From Nostoc sp. FACHB-892 (GTDB taxonomy: Bacteria; Cyanobacteriota; Cyanobacteriia; Cyanobacteriales; Nostocaceae), in the NCBI RefSeq assembly GCF_014698795.1, contig NZ_JACJTR010000015.1, positions 62,001-126,000 on the forward strand: a stretch of 64,000 bases of DNA, read 5' to 3'. Numbering within the stretch: position 1 is the first letter of the stretch; each line of letters begins with the position of its first letter. The notes below the pieces were generated by a model. It had not been told where the DNA came from. It saw nothing but the letters and a program-made list of their open reading frames with translations, and searched no databases. Positions 52,383-61,165 of the stretch are shown here, piece after piece. Position numbers and translations under genes: made by a program.

Positions 52383-53192
52383 ATGAAATCGCAATGGGAA
52401 TGTTTGCTGCAAAATCTCGGTGTATGGGAAGGTTCATTTACCAACTTTTCTGCCGAGGGTATACTTCTGAACGATACTCCTAGCCATCTTTCCCTAGAAG
52501 GTTTGAACAATAACCAAACAGTGCTATTAACTTTGTGCCGTTCGGGACGAGATGATTTAGTTAAAGAATATAGTTCAGTGGGAGGGGGCTTACTATTTTT
52601 TGAAAATGGTTCTTTTTCTGAAGGTTTAATTCAGCTAGCGCCATTTTCCGAATTCGGTGCAGAACTCGCTTTTGTTCATGAAAATCGCCGCTTACGTCTG
52701 GTGCAACTGTTTGATAAGGCTGGTAATCTAAGTAGATTAGTTCTAATTCGAGAACATTTAGCAGGAACCCCAGCAACAGAACCTCCACCCTTGCAAGTAA
52801 ATGACTTGTTGGGTGAATGGCAAGGACAAGCAGTGACAATATATCGAGATTTGCGTTCGCCTGATATTTACTCTACAACTTTGAAAATACAACTTGATGA
52901 TACTGGGCAATTAATTCAAAGTACCTCTTTTGGGGAACGTACAATTACCTCAACTGCTACTATCAAAGGTTCCATCATTCTTTTTGACCAAGATCCCGAA
53001 AAGCAAGTACAAGTATTATTGTTACCTGATGGCGCTTCTGCAACTTCTCCCCTCAAGGTGCAATTACGTCAACCATTATTTTTGGAAGCGGGTTGGTTAA
53101 TCCAGTCAAATCTGCGTCAGAGGATGATTCGCAGCTATAACGATAAAGGTGAATGGGTTAGTCTGACATTAGTTACTGAAGAAAAAGTGTAA
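52383..53192 (+). CDS. DUF3598 family protein
   Basis: The 269-residue protein starts MKSQWECLLQNLGVWEGSFT, typical of DUF3598. A later segment LLGEWQGQAVTIYRDLRSPD begins a second related beta-barrel half, so it may be a lipocalin-like double barrel. Some distant relatives are chromophore-handling proteins, but no function can be assigned. ACAAATG heptamers lie directly before the ATG. It follows ftsX by 58 bases. Confidence 0.85.
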   Translation: MKSQWECLLQNLGVWEGSFTNFSAEGILLNDTPSHLSLEGLNNNQTVLLTLCRSGRDDLVKEYSSVGGGLLFFENGSFSEGLIQLAPFSEFGAELAFVHENRRLRLVQLFDKAGNLSRLVLIREHLAGTPATEPPPLQVNDLLGEWQGQAVTIYRDLRSPDIYSTTLKIQLDDTGQLIQSTSFGERTITSTATIKGSIILFDQDPEKQVQVLLLPDGASATSPLKVQLRQPLFLEAGWLIQSNLRQRMIRSYNDKGEWVSLTLVTEEKV

Positions 53193-53247
53193 GGGATTTG
53201 AGAGTGCGATCGCTCTATCCATCTCAGAGAGATTATGCTGATAACAA

Positions 53248-53496
53248 TTACAGCCTTCCAAGCTCTCGCAGATTTTTCAAATCCAATTCCAAGTCATCAA
53301 CGTCATAAGAGTAGAGAGGGATGTTTCGCTGCTTGAGGAGTTGGCGAAAAGTATTGGGTTGCATATCCGCTAGCTGACTCGCGTAGCCTATCGTTAAGCG
53401 CCCTGTCTGGAATAGGAACAGCGCAATTTCTTGACAAAACTCGCTTGGAGTAAGCTGAGATGCTTGGAGAATTTCGTCTGAGATTACAACACTCAT
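53248..53496 (-). CDS. UPF0175-family small protein, antitoxin-like
   Basis: The 82-residue product matches UPF0175: FCQEIALFLFQTGRLTIGYASQLADM with a helix-turn-helix-like part NTFRQLLKQRNIPLYSYDVD at the C-terminus. Members are usually DNA-binding antitoxins paired with small PIN-like toxins. No toxin is directly attached here, but the DUF5615/DUF433 pair lies 100 bases upstream on the same strand. Confidence 0.75.
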   Translation of the reverse strand: MSVVISDEILQASQLTPSEFCQEIALFLFQTGRLTIGYASQLADMQPNTFRQLLKQRNIPLYSYDVDDLELDLKNLRELGRL

Positions 53497-53595
53497 AACA
53501 AGGCTAGTTTTCCGATTATTATGTTTAGGGTAGCTTAAGAAGCTTCAGGTGCAGTAGGTTTGTTAGACTGCGATCGCTTTTCTTAGCCTCCACCG

Positions 53596-53934
53596 TTAAT
53601 CCCCTCTGATTTCGACTAACGCTTCACCAGATCGCAAAAGCTCTAATGCTTCTAGCAATGTAGAATTCAAAATCTCTTTCAATCGGGTATTTGACGTATT
53701 GCCACATGTTAACCAGATAACTTGTGGCGGTGTTCCAAGACGATCAACTAAGTCAGCAAAGTCACTGTCTTTGGTGATGAAAATGACTCCTCTAGCCCTA
53801 GCTGCCTCGAAAATCTCAGAATCTTCGGCATCTCTTAGCCCAACATCACGCAAAGCTAATGCGGTTATGCCGAATGTGGTGGTGATCCAAATTGCAATTG
53901 CGGGTGACAGATGTGCATCTACCCAGATCGTCAT
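53596..53934 (-). CDS. DUF5615 PIN-like toxin
   Basis: The 112-residue protein has a PIN-like layout: TIWVDAHLSPAIAIWI with the first acidic residue, ALRDVGLRDAEDSEIFEAAR and VIFITKDSDFADL with further acidic residues, then QVIWLTCGNTSNTRLKEIL. It is probably a ribonuclease. Its start overlaps the stop of the DUF433 gene by four bases, so they form a toxin-antitoxin pair. The last 75 or so bases of this gene are duplicated at 54494-54568. Confidence 0.82.
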   Translation of the reverse strand: MTIWVDAHLSPAIAIWITTTFGITALALRDVGLRDAEDSEIFEAARARGVIFITKDSDFADLVDRLGTPPQVIWLTCGNTSNTRLKEILNSTLLEALELLRSGEALVEIRGD

Positions 53935-54155
53935 GCAACCAAAACGGGATGATTGAGCTTACGTGAAGCATACACAAGTGCTGCTTTAAGATCATCCGCT
54001 TCTAAATCAGGCATTTCTTCTAGAATTTGTTCGGCACTCAGTTCAGCCGCAAACAAGTCGAGTATATCTGATACTCGAATTCTCATGCCCCGGATACAGG
54101 GACGACCACCACATTGTTTGGGATTAACTGTAATTCTTCCAAGTAAGTCTGACAT
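53931..54155 (-). CDS. DUF433 antitoxin
   Basis: The 74-residue protein is a DUF433 winged-helix antitoxin: RITVNPKQCGGRPCIRGMRI, then VSDILDLFAAELSAEQILEE and MPDLEADDLKAALVYASR. DUF433 proteins pair with DUF5615 toxins, as here, and normally repress their own operon. The gene order is antitoxin first, with a four-base overlap. Confidence 0.88.
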   Translation of the reverse strand: MSDLLGRITVNPKQCGGRPCIRGMRIRVSDILDLFAAELSAEQILEEMPDLEADDLKAALVYASRKLNHPVLVA

Positions 54156-54236
54156 ACGGTTTCACTCGGAGATAGTCTTTAACCTAGTATATAAGGTAGA
54201 CGCTTCTTAAGTTGCAAGTGTTGAATTGCTTGGTAA

Positions 54237-54455
54237 TCAGGCAATTTGAAGCGTGCTAGGTTCAGGAATAGATTCATTTTCTACTTGCCAAGCTTCCAAG
54301 TACATTTCAATCACTTCTTCGCCATTACGAATAGCTTACTCACGAGTTTTGCCATGAGTGCAAGGCATAATAACGCGATCGGCAAACTCTGGAATTGTGA
54401 CTAAGAAAAGCTGATTTTCATCAAACCATTGAACAATCATCGTGTATCGACTCAT
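54237..54455 (-). pseudogene. hicB-like antitoxin gene with premature stop
   Basis: The frame from ATG 54455 reads MSRYTMIVQWFDENQLFLVT, IPEFADRVIMPCTHGKTRE and then TAA (54336-54338). It continues in frame as AIRNGEEVIEMYLEAWQVEN and ends at TGA 54237. This is the HicB partial-RNase-H fold, with the stop most simply explained by GAA to TAA at the second Glu after GKTRE. No hicA toxin accompanies it. Confidence 0.75.
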
Positions 54456-54469
54456 CAATCCTAGTTCTT

Positions 54470-54568
54470 GATCGCTTTTCTTAGCCTGCACCGTTAATCC
54501 CCTCTGATTTCGACTAACACTTCACCAGATCGCAAAAGCTCTAATGCTTCTAGCAATGTAGAATTCAA
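54470..54568. repeat. 99-bp duplicate of the DUF5615 3' end
   Basis: This stretch matches 53573-53671 with only a few differences; both run from GATCGCTTTTCTTAGCCT to GTAGAATTCAAA. It contains the last codons of the toxin gene and the DNA just beyond its stop. The copies flank the DUF5615/DUF433/hicB segment, as after a partial deletion of a second toxin gene or a tandem duplication. Confidence 0.8.
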
Positions 54569-54597
54569 ATTGAATTGTTATGCTGTGGTGCATAGTG

Positions 54598-55491
54598 TTA
54601 CTGTCCATCCATCCACTCGGAACAAGACTCACAAAAACCAAAGTTCCAGGAAAAACCTGTCATGACTTCTCCACATCTACCACACTCTGTTAGAGGATTA
54701 ATACTATTGCACTCTGAGTTGCTACAGATACCTTCAAATTCCCCAAGAGTAATCAGAGTTTCTTGATAGCAATCTGGGCATATCGTAAATGGAAAGTATG
54801 CTCCTTTATTGACTCTATATTCTTGCTCTATTTCTTGAAGAATACGACTATGGTTACGCTTAAATTTTCTAACTTTAAGCTGAATATCTTGATTCCACTT
54901 TTGTTTTTTTTGTTGTTCGATACGTTTCCATATTGAATCAATAGTATGTATTTTTTTCTGAAGTTCTAAGCTTTCAGATGAAGCTTCAATATTTATTTGA
55001 AGCTCGTTAACAAGAAATCTATCAATCAACTCCAAAAACTTTGAAATATTCGTCCATAAACGATATTTATTAGTGGAAACTTTATAATGCTCAAACTGGT
55101 TTCTAATATCCTGAACAGTCCTAATTACTTCAAGCTCATCGTTAGAAAATATAACTTTTGGGCCAATCTCAAGCCTTTCTAATGCTTCATCCAGGTCAAT
55201 TGTATTAGGAGTCTTGCCAGAAGATATTTTTTGTTTTACTTCATTGACTCGCCCTTTAAAGATAAGTTCTGGTAAACGACGGGAAAGACGTTCTTTGAGA
55301 AGCAATAAAAAGCCAGAGAATAGATGCAACACACCATACTTGTAGCTACTTATAGTTATATCTGTAGCGCTGGAATACTCTCTAAGCACATGGTCTTCAT
55401 CAAAGAGTTCATCTATACCCTTAAGTATGAAGTCAACTCCATTATCAAGTAAGTTAAATTGAAGTGTAGAATCAGATTTTTCGTTACTCAT
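54598..55491 (-). CDS. HEPN-like protein with C-terminal zinc ribbons
   Basis: The first 165 residues of this 297-residue protein are helical and include DIRNQFEHYK, an R-x4-H motif (R130, H135) of the kind used by HEPN ribonucleases. A charged helical linker follows at about 180-235. The C-terminus has four Cys pairs: CPDC, CSNSEC, CGRC and CESC, enough for two zinc ribbons. No nucleotidyltransferase partner is adjacent. An RNA-targeting role is possible but inferred from one motif. Confidence 0.6.
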   Translation of the reverse strand: MSNEKSDSTLQFNLLDNGVDFILKGIDELFDEDHVLREYSSATDITISSYKYGVLHLFSGFLLLLKERLSRRLPELIFKGRVNEVKQKISSGKTPNTIDLDEALERLEIGPKVIFSNDELEVIRTVQDIRNQFEHYKVSTNKYRLWTNISKFLELIDRFLVNELQINIEASSESLELQKKIHTIDSIWKRIEQQKKQKWNQDIQLKVRKFKRNHSRILQEIEQEYRVNKGAYFPFTICPDCYQETLITLGEFEGICSNSECNSINPLTECGRCGEVMTGFSWNFGFCESCSEWMDGQ

Positions 55492-55595
55492 GGAAAACTT
55501 TATTATCCCAATCTCGGCTTCTCACAAATAACCTCGAAATTGCGCCCTAAGCCTGAAAAAGCTACTGAATTAAATGTCCTATAAAATTTGACCTC

Positions 55596-55657
55596 GCTTA
55601 AGCACTATTCTTACATAACAGGAAAAGCTTAAGCACTATTCTTACATAACAGGAAAA
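55596..55657. repeat. Exact 31-bp tandem duplication
   Basis: Two exact copies of a 31-base unit (GCTTAAGCACTATTCTTACA...) follow each other between the HEPN-like gene and aat. Each contains the palindrome GCTTAAGC. No function is evident. Confidence 0.85.
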
Positions 55658-55680
55658 GCTATGTTAAAAAGTTTACGGAA

Positions 55681-56256
55681 CTATACCAAAAAACAACGAC
55701 GTTGTAACGCTTGCTTTAGTAGCATTTGATATTCTTCATCTTCAACTTGATAAGCCCCAAACCTCTCCAAATGGGGATTCATCATTTGGGCATCGAAAAA
55801 CACAAATTTTCTCTGGCGTAATCTTTCCACCAACTTTACCATCGCTACCTTCGAGCCTTCAGGAATGCGGTAAAACATCGACTCTCCAATAAAAGCCCCA
55901 CCAATAACAATCCCTAAAATTCCCCCAGCTAATTCGTCACCTTGCCAAGTTTCAAAACTATAAGCATAACCACTCTGGTAAAGTAGCCAGTAAATCTTTT
56001 GTAATTCCGGTGAAATCCAAGTTGTCTCTCTGTCAGCACACCCAGCCACCACAGCTTGAAAGTCCCGATTAATCGCCACACTAAAACGCTCTTGATTCAG
56101 GACACGCTGCAAAGACTTGGGGTAGCGAAACCGTTCATCCAAAGGAATAAAAGTCCGATCGCAACTTCCGTACCAACTCAGGCGATCGTGTTCATCAGCC
56201 ATGAGAAAATAGCCTTGTGCATAACCCTCAACAATAGCCGCGATATCATATTCCAT
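55681..56256 (-). CDS. aat: Leucyl/phenylalanyl-tRNA-protein transferase
   Basis: Aat attaches Leu or Phe to proteins with N-terminal Arg or Lys, making them substrates of ClpS/ClpAP in the N-degron pathway. Motifs include YAQGYFLMAD, WISPEL, SGYAYSFETWQGDELAGG and GESMF, followed by FFDAQMMNPHLERFGA. ATG 56256 is preferred; a GTG at 56277 would add seven hydrophobic residues. The 191-residue length fits the family. Confidence 0.92.
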   Translation of the reverse strand: MEYDIAAIVEGYAQGYFLMADEHDRLSWYGSCDRTFIPLDERFRYPKSLQRVLNQERFSVAINRDFQAVVAGCADRETTWISPELQKIYWLLYQSGYAYSFETWQGDELAGGILGIVIGGAFIGESMFYRIPEGSKVAMVKLVERLRQRKFVFFDAQMMNPHLERFGAYQVEDEEYQMLLKQALQRRCFLV

Positions 56257-56358
56257 AAATAAATATAAAAAAAACACCAGAGAAACGCAATTTGATGTTA
56301 ACAGTCAACCTCAGCGTTCCTCTGCGTTTCCCTCCGCGTCCCTTTGCGTTTAAAAAAA

Positions 56359-56688
56359 ATGACTCAACCAATTCCCCCCATTACCCTACCACCGCCTGAA
56401 AACCCCTTGCTCGAAGGTGAATGGTTACGAGAACGCCTACAACGATGGCTAGATACAGAATTTATCCCCGAAGCAGTCAACCAAAACATCGCCCAACGAG
56501 CCGCACAGATTTTTGTGCGTCAACGGATGGAAGGAGAAAACGACCTTGGTTCTCTGGTAATTGCCATTGTCACAGAGATGCAGTCGTATGATTTTTCCAA
56601 TAGCTTTTATGGAGAGTTTGCGATCGCTAACGCCGTCAGCGATCTACTCTTAGAGAGTCTGGGAATTGATAAATGTTGTGGTCAATAA
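56359..56688 (+). CDS. Conserved cyanobacterial protein of unknown function
   Basis: The 109-residue protein has a proline-rich start (MTQPIPPITLPPPENPLLEG) and a helical body (WLRERLQRWLDTEFIPEAVN, AAQIFVRQRMEGENDLGSL). It looks soluble. I do not recognise a named family. The frame opens at a TTG at 56344; ATG 56359 is taken. Confidence 0.65.
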   Translation: MTQPIPPITLPPPENPLLEGEWLRERLQRWLDTEFIPEAVNQNIAQRAAQIFVRQRMEGENDLGSLVIAIVTEMQSYDFSNSFYGEFAIANAVSDLLLESLGIDKCCGQ

Positions 56689-56696
56689 TAAATAGT

Positions 56697-56777
56697 TAGG
56701 AGTTAGGAGTTAGGAGTTAGAAGTTAGGTTTGTCTCAATTAATAACTCATCACTCATAACTCATCACTCATCACTTT
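56697..56777. repeat. Heptamer repeats between two genes
   Basis: AGTTAGG units are followed by ACTCATC/ACTCATA units. The two halves are only weakly complementary. No gene is visible. Confidence 0.7.
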
Positions 56778-57080
56778 TTACCAACTAGACTTAACAACTC
56801 CAGGCAATAGACCTTCATGCGCCCATTCTCTCAGCACGTTCCGAGACAACCCAAAATCGCGGTAAACACCTCTAGAACGACCAGTCAACCAACAACGGTT
56901 GCGGTGGCGGGTGGGCGCACTATTCCGGGGTAGCTGTTGAATCTTGCGGTGGATTTCCAACTTATCTAGGGGAGATGCTGCACTTTTGAACTCTTCCAAA
57001 AGAGCTTCCCGCTTGTCAGCATACTTTTCTATCAACCTAGTGCGCTTTTTCTCGCGCTCAATCATGCTCTTCTTTGCCAT
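56778..57080 (-). CDS. rpsN: 30S ribosomal protein S14
   Basis: S14 binds 16S rRNA in the head of the small subunit. The 100-residue protein has a basic N-terminus and the C-terminal signature CWLTGRSRGVYRDFGLSR followed by REWAHEGLLPGVVKSSW. It is the long form without the zinc-binding cysteine set. It stands alone, as in many cyanobacteria. Confidence 0.96.
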   Translation of the reverse strand: MAKKSMIEREKKRTRLIEKYADKREALLEEFKSAASPLDKLEIHRKIQQLPRNSAPTRHRNRCWLTGRSRGVYRDFGLSRNVLREWAHEGLLPGVVKSSW

Positions 57081-57155
57081 TATTCTCGAACTTATTTAAA
57101 GACACCGTTCTCTATTCTACAGTTTCTCCATCAATTCTGGGATTACTTGTGTCGC

Positions 57156-57824
57156 TTACCCTACAACCATTGGCTTATTAGCAGCAGGGCATAAGTCGGC
57201 AAGCTCACAAGCAACGCAAATAGGAGAGCGTGCTTTACAAATAGCACGACCATGATAAATCAGCCGAATTGACCAATTTTCCCAATCACGCTGCGGCAGT
57301 AAACCCATTAAATCTTGCTCAATCCGAACAGGGTCTTTTGCTTGGGTTAAACCCAAACGTTCGCTAAGGCGCTTGACGTGAGTATCTACCGTTACGCCAA
57401 CATTAATGCCGTAACCATGACCCAGAACTACATTTGCTGTCTTCCGCGCCACACCTGGAAGCTTTAACAACTGTTCCATTTGGTTGGGAACAACAGAGTC
57501 AAACTCATTAACAATCATCCGACAGGCGGCTTGAATGTTCTTGGCTTTATTGCGATAAAACCCTGTTGAACGCACCAAATTTTCTAATTCTACCAAGTCA
57601 GCGATCGCTAAACTAGCAGCATCAGGAAACCGCTCAAATAAAGCTGGTGTTACTTTATTCACCCGTTCATCAGTACACTGAGCAGAGAGAATAGTTGCCA
57701 CCAACAATTGTACTGGTGTTGAGTAGTTCAAAGAGCAAGTAGCATCTGGATAAAGACGCTTCAGGCGAGCTAAAATTTCTATCGCCCGTTGCTTTTTAGA
57801 TAACGATTTGCGGGTAATGCTCAC
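57156..57824 (-). CDS. nth: Endonuclease III
   Basis: It is a DNA glycosylase and AP lyase for oxidised pyrimidines. The helix-hairpin-helix LLKLPGVARKTANVVLG with its catalytic Lys, the catalytic Asp in TVDTHVKRL and the iron-sulfur cluster C-x6-C-x2-C-x5-C (CKARSPICVACELADLC) are intact. The preferred GTG start at 57824 overlaps the rseP stop in GTGA, which suggests coupled translation; a start at 57845 is possible but would run deeper into rseP. Confidence 0.95.
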   Translation of the reverse strand: MSITRKSLSKKQRAIEILARLKRLYPDATCSLNYSTPVQLLVATILSAQCTDERVNKVTPALFERFPDAASLAIADLVELENLVRSTGFYRNKAKNIQAACRMIVNEFDSVVPNQMEQLLKLPGVARKTANVVLGHGYGINVGVTVDTHVKRLSERLGLTQAKDPVRIEQDLMGLLPQRDWENWSIRLIYHGRAICKARSPICVACELADLCPAANKPMVVG

Positions 57825-58924
57825 TGGAACAATTTTTGTACCCACTCCAATTGGCTAGTTAATTGAGTAGTTTCTTTAACTATCAGAAAAATTCCTAGCC
57901 CTAAGAGTAACACTAAACCAGTTTGCATTACACCTTCTTGAATGCGAGCCGGAACAGGCTTACCACCGCGCAAGCCTTCAATCAGCAGGAAAGCCAGTTG
58001 TCCGCCATCCAAGGCTGGCAAAGGCAAAATATTGATAATAGCCAAGTTAATGCTGATAATTGCCCCAAAAGACAACAGATTTACAGTATTGTCCTCAGCT
58101 AATTTTGCACCAATTTTGACAATATTAACCGGCCCAGAAACTTGTCCAGCAGTTTGTTGAAAGTTGGTAATCAACTGTCCAAAACCGCTCAGTGTCCCAA
58201 CAAATAATTGTTGAAACCTGTTAGCAGCAAGACCAAAAATTTCAAAAGGACTATTAGGACGGCGATAAATTGCTGTAGCATTAGGACTAAGCGCCACACC
58301 AACTACACCTTTGCCATCGGCTCCCTCTTTTGGCGTTAATTTTATGGATTGTTGTTGGTTTTCACGCTGAATTTTCAGTTCGATTTGCTGATTTGGATGA
58401 GTTTGAATTTCTTTTGTCAGCAAAGGAGTTGACTTGTCAGAAGCCGGGAGTTCTTGACCGTTAACAGCCAGAATAATATCTCCTTCCCGAATTCCTGCTT
58501 GGTAGGCAACAGATTCTTGATTAACAGGCTGGACAACGACACCAGCCTTATAGTTTAATTCCTTGGGAATGCCAACGATGCCTAATTGCAGAACCAGCAC
58601 CAAATAGGCAAATATTAAATTTGCTATCACTCCGGCACTGATAACGATCGCCCGGTCTAAAATTGGACGATTACGCAACAGATTTGGGTCATTGGGTGGA
58701 ACATCGCTATCGGGGTCATCATCAGGAAAGCCCACAAAGCCGCCCAAAGGAAAGGCGCGGACAGCATATTCGGTTTGTGAACCTTGATACTTCAAAAGAA
58801 CTGGGCCAAAACCCAAAGAAAAACGGTTAACGAGAATGCCTTGAGAACGGGCTGCAACAAAATGTCCCAACTCGTGTACCAAGATTAAAACAGCCAAAAC
58901 TGCGATCGCTGCTAAAACTGACAT
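57821..58924 (-). CDS. rseP: Site-2 RIP metalloprotease RseP-like
   Basis: It is a membrane-embedded zinc protease that cuts within membrane helices, releasing anti-sigma factors or signal-peptide remnants. HELGH with its zinc-binding histidines lies in the first helix, one PDZ domain (GIREGDIILAVNGQELP) is at about residues 140-210, and the third zinc ligand lies in NILPLPALDGG. Length (367) is standard. It overlaps nth by four bases. Confidence 0.93.
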   Translation of the reverse strand: MSVLAAIAVLAVLILVHELGHFVAARSQGILVNRFSLGFGPVLLKYQGSQTEYAVRAFPLGGFVGFPDDDPDSDVPPNDPNLLRNRPILDRAIVISAGVIANLIFAYLVLVLQLGIVGIPKELNYKAGVVVQPVNQESVAYQAGIREGDIILAVNGQELPASDKSTPLLTKEIQTHPNQQIELKIQRENQQQSIKLTPKEGADGKGVVGVALSPNATAIYRRPNSPFEIFGLAANRFQQLFVGTLSGFGQLITNFQQTAGQVSGPVNIVKIGAKLAEDNTVNLLSFGAIISINLAIINILPLPALDGGQLAFLLIEGLRGGKPVPARIQEGVMQTGLVLLLGLGIFLIVKETTQLTSQLEWVQKLFQ

Positions 58925-58970
58925 AGAGTAAATGAGTGAAAATATTAAGCTATAGTTATCTCCATTCTAA

Positions 58971-59013
58971 TTGGGCATTGGGCATTGGGCATTGGGCATT
59001 GGGCATTGGGCAT
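58971..59013. repeat. Heptanucleotide tandem repeat (TTGGGCA)
   Basis: About six copies of ATTGGGC follow each other between serS and rseP, and degenerate GGACAAA/GACTAAT units follow up to the serS stop codon. It is a short tandem repeat of the same class as that at the window start. Confidence 0.9.
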
Positions 59014-59055
59014 TGGTAAATAACAAAGGACAAAGGACAAATGACTAATGACCAA

Positions 59056-60336
59056 TCATAATACTTCCCGCCCCAAGTAAGGTTGCAGCGCTTCTGGTAT
59101 CCTCACTGTTCCATCAGGTTGTTGATAATTCTCCAAAATTGCTGCCATTGTCCGTCCCACAGCTAAACCCGAACCATTGAGGGTATGTACAAACTGAGTG
59201 CCTTTCTTCCCTGCTTCTTTGAAGCGAATATCAGCTCGTCGCGCCTGGAAATCTATAGTATTGGAACAGCTAGAAATTTCGCGGTATTTGCCAGAAGAGG
59301 GCAACCAAACCTCTAAATCATAAGTTTTGGTAGAGGCAAATCCCAAATCTCCAGTACTTAAATTTACTACTCGATAAGGCAACTTCAACGCCTGTAAGAT
59401 TGCTTCTGCATTCCCCACCAATTTCTCCAGTTCATCAAAAGATGTACTTGGTTCGACAAATTTCACCATTTCCACCTTATTGAACTGATGCAGGCGAATT
59501 AATCCTCGCATATCGCGCCCATAGCTACCAGCTTCGCGGCGAAAACAGGGAGTAAAAGCACAGTGGTAGATAGGCAAGTTTTCAGCAGCGAGAATTTCGC
59601 CCCGATAAAGATTTGTAACCGGGACTTCAGCCGTAGGAATCAGCCACAAGTCATCATCAGCACATTTAAAGCTTTCTTCAGCAAACTTGGGTAACTGACC
59701 GGTCGCCGTCAAAGACTCGGTATTCACTAACAACGGTGGACTGACTTCTACATACCCAGCTTGAGTATGAAGAGTTAGCATAAATTGAATTAATGCCCTC
59801 TCTAATGCCGCACCAGCGCCTATCAATGTCACAAAGCGACTTTGGGCAACTTTTACAGCCCGTTCAGTATTGAGAATTCCTAGCTTTTCGCCGATTTCCC
59901 AGTGAGGGAGAATATTCGGATTTTGGGGAATGTATTCATCACCCCAACGGCGCACCTCTACGTTATCTTCCTCATTTTTACCAAGGGGTGTAGAGTCGCT
60001 TGGTAAATTGGGAAGTGCCAACACAAGTTGGGCAATTTCAGCTTTGAGGTCTTTTTCCTGGGGTTCCAGTTCGCTCAATGTAGCCTTGACAGAGTTCCCT
60101 TCATCGCGCAAAACTTGAATTTCTGGGTCTTGAGGATTGATTCCAGATTTAATCTTTTGCCCAACAATTTTACCAATTTCGTTACTCCGAGCTTGGAGTT
60201 GACTGCGTGTCCCCTCTAGTTCTCGTTGCTTGCGATCTAACTGTAAAATCGGTTCAATGTCGTATTTGCCACTACGACTATTCAATCGTTCTTGAACTAA
60301 TTGCGGATTTTCCCGTATTTGCTTAATATCCAGCAC
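59056..60336 (-). CDS. serS: Seryl-tRNA synthetase
   Basis: It charges tRNA-Ser with serine. An N-terminal coiled-coil arm (residues 25-110) reaches the tRNA. Class II motifs follow: FRREAGSYGRDMRGLIRLHQ (motif 2) and GSGLAVGRTMAAILEN (motif 3), with TAEVPVTNLYRGEIL before them. Length (426) is normal. It heads the serS-rseP-nth order on this strand. Confidence 0.97.
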   Translation of the reverse strand: MLDIKQIRENPQLVQERLNSRSGKYDIEPILQLDRKQRELEGTRSQLQARSNEIGKIVGQKIKSGINPQDPEIQVLRDEGNSVKATLSELEPQEKDLKAEIAQLVLALPNLPSDSTPLGKNEEDNVEVRRWGDEYIPQNPNILPHWEIGEKLGILNTERAVKVAQSRFVTLIGAGAALERALIQFMLTLHTQAGYVEVSPPLLVNTESLTATGQLPKFAEESFKCADDDLWLIPTAEVPVTNLYRGEILAAENLPIYHCAFTPCFRREAGSYGRDMRGLIRLHQFNKVEMVKFVEPSTSFDELEKLVGNAEAILQALKLPYRVVNLSTGDLGFASTKTYDLEVWLPSSGKYREISSCSNTIDFQARRADIRFKEAGKKGTQFVHTLNGSGLAVGRTMAAILENYQQPDGTVRIPEALQPYLGREVL

Positions 60337-60534
60337 AGATTTTTCTCAGTTTTTAGCCTAAAATCTTCCTGTCAATACAGTTAACACATAAGCATTTAGC
60401 ATATAGTAATTTTGGTTGGCTGTGACCTGAAAAACAAAGTTTATTAGAAAAATTCAGTCTTAATCTCTGAATCAAGATTTTACCCTAGCATCACTGCCAG
60501 GGCTAAGAAATCATATAATAATCTATTTAGCTAA

Positions 60535-60855
60535 TCATAAACTCTTATTTTGAGTCACTGTCGTTTCAGAAAACTGACCAAGACTCTGACCATTACCACT
60601 ACCATTATTATCAGTGGCTGCAAACGTCCTTTGAGTGATATTAGGTGGTTCCTTATCGTCTCTGGTTTGTCCAGGTGAAGGTAACCAGTATGCAAGCACA
60701 CCTGATAAACCACCCCAGTAAAGCGCAATATTTTTATCATCTGTTGGTGAGCCAAGCTTGAAAATGCACAGTCCCAAGACGATGCTACTAAAGAAAACCT
60801 GTACGCCAAATCTCCATACGTCTTGATTAAATTTCTGTGCTGATTGATTTCTCAT
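60535..60855 (-). CDS. Small membrane protein of unknown function
   Basis: From ATG 60855 the product has 106 residues with two hydrophobic segments (VFFSSIVLGLCIFKL and IALYWGGLSGVLAYWL) and a long polar, probably disordered tail rich in Asn, Gln and Gly. The frame extends nine codons further to 60882. The family is not recognised. Confidence 0.55.
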   Translation of the reverse strand: MRNQSAQKFNQDVWRFGVQVFFSSIVLGLCIFKLGSPTDDKNIALYWGGLSGVLAYWLPSPGQTRDDKEPPNITQRTFAATDNNGSGNGQSLGQFSETTVTQNKSL

Positions 60856-60882
60856 GGTGTCATACTTCCAAAAAAGGTACAT

Positions 60883-61165
60883 ATCATCCCTGTGCTAGTT
60901 TTGGCATCACCAATACAACTTGGCGGAATTCGTAATTATGCTCGTACCCTTACAGGTATCTTGCTTGGCGCAGCGTGCCGCTTTTTTGACTCGCTAACGT
61001 AATTCGTAATTCCTATACCGCAAGCGTTCCATTGATTTGAATTACGCAGTGCTGTACTAGCAGTATGTTTTTCAAGGATTATGTAGTTGTCTTCACACCC
61101 AGCTTTGTCCGTTTCGGAAAAATATGATTAACTTCTTTTGATTCTTAGAAAACTCAGCACTTGTA
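60883..61165. other. Intergenic region without recognised gene
   Basis: The region contains AATTCGTAATT-type motifs at both ends of 60928-61013 and a GC-rich repeat block (CTTGGCGCAGCGTGCCGC). No coding frame or RNA gene is evident. Confidence 0.5.
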
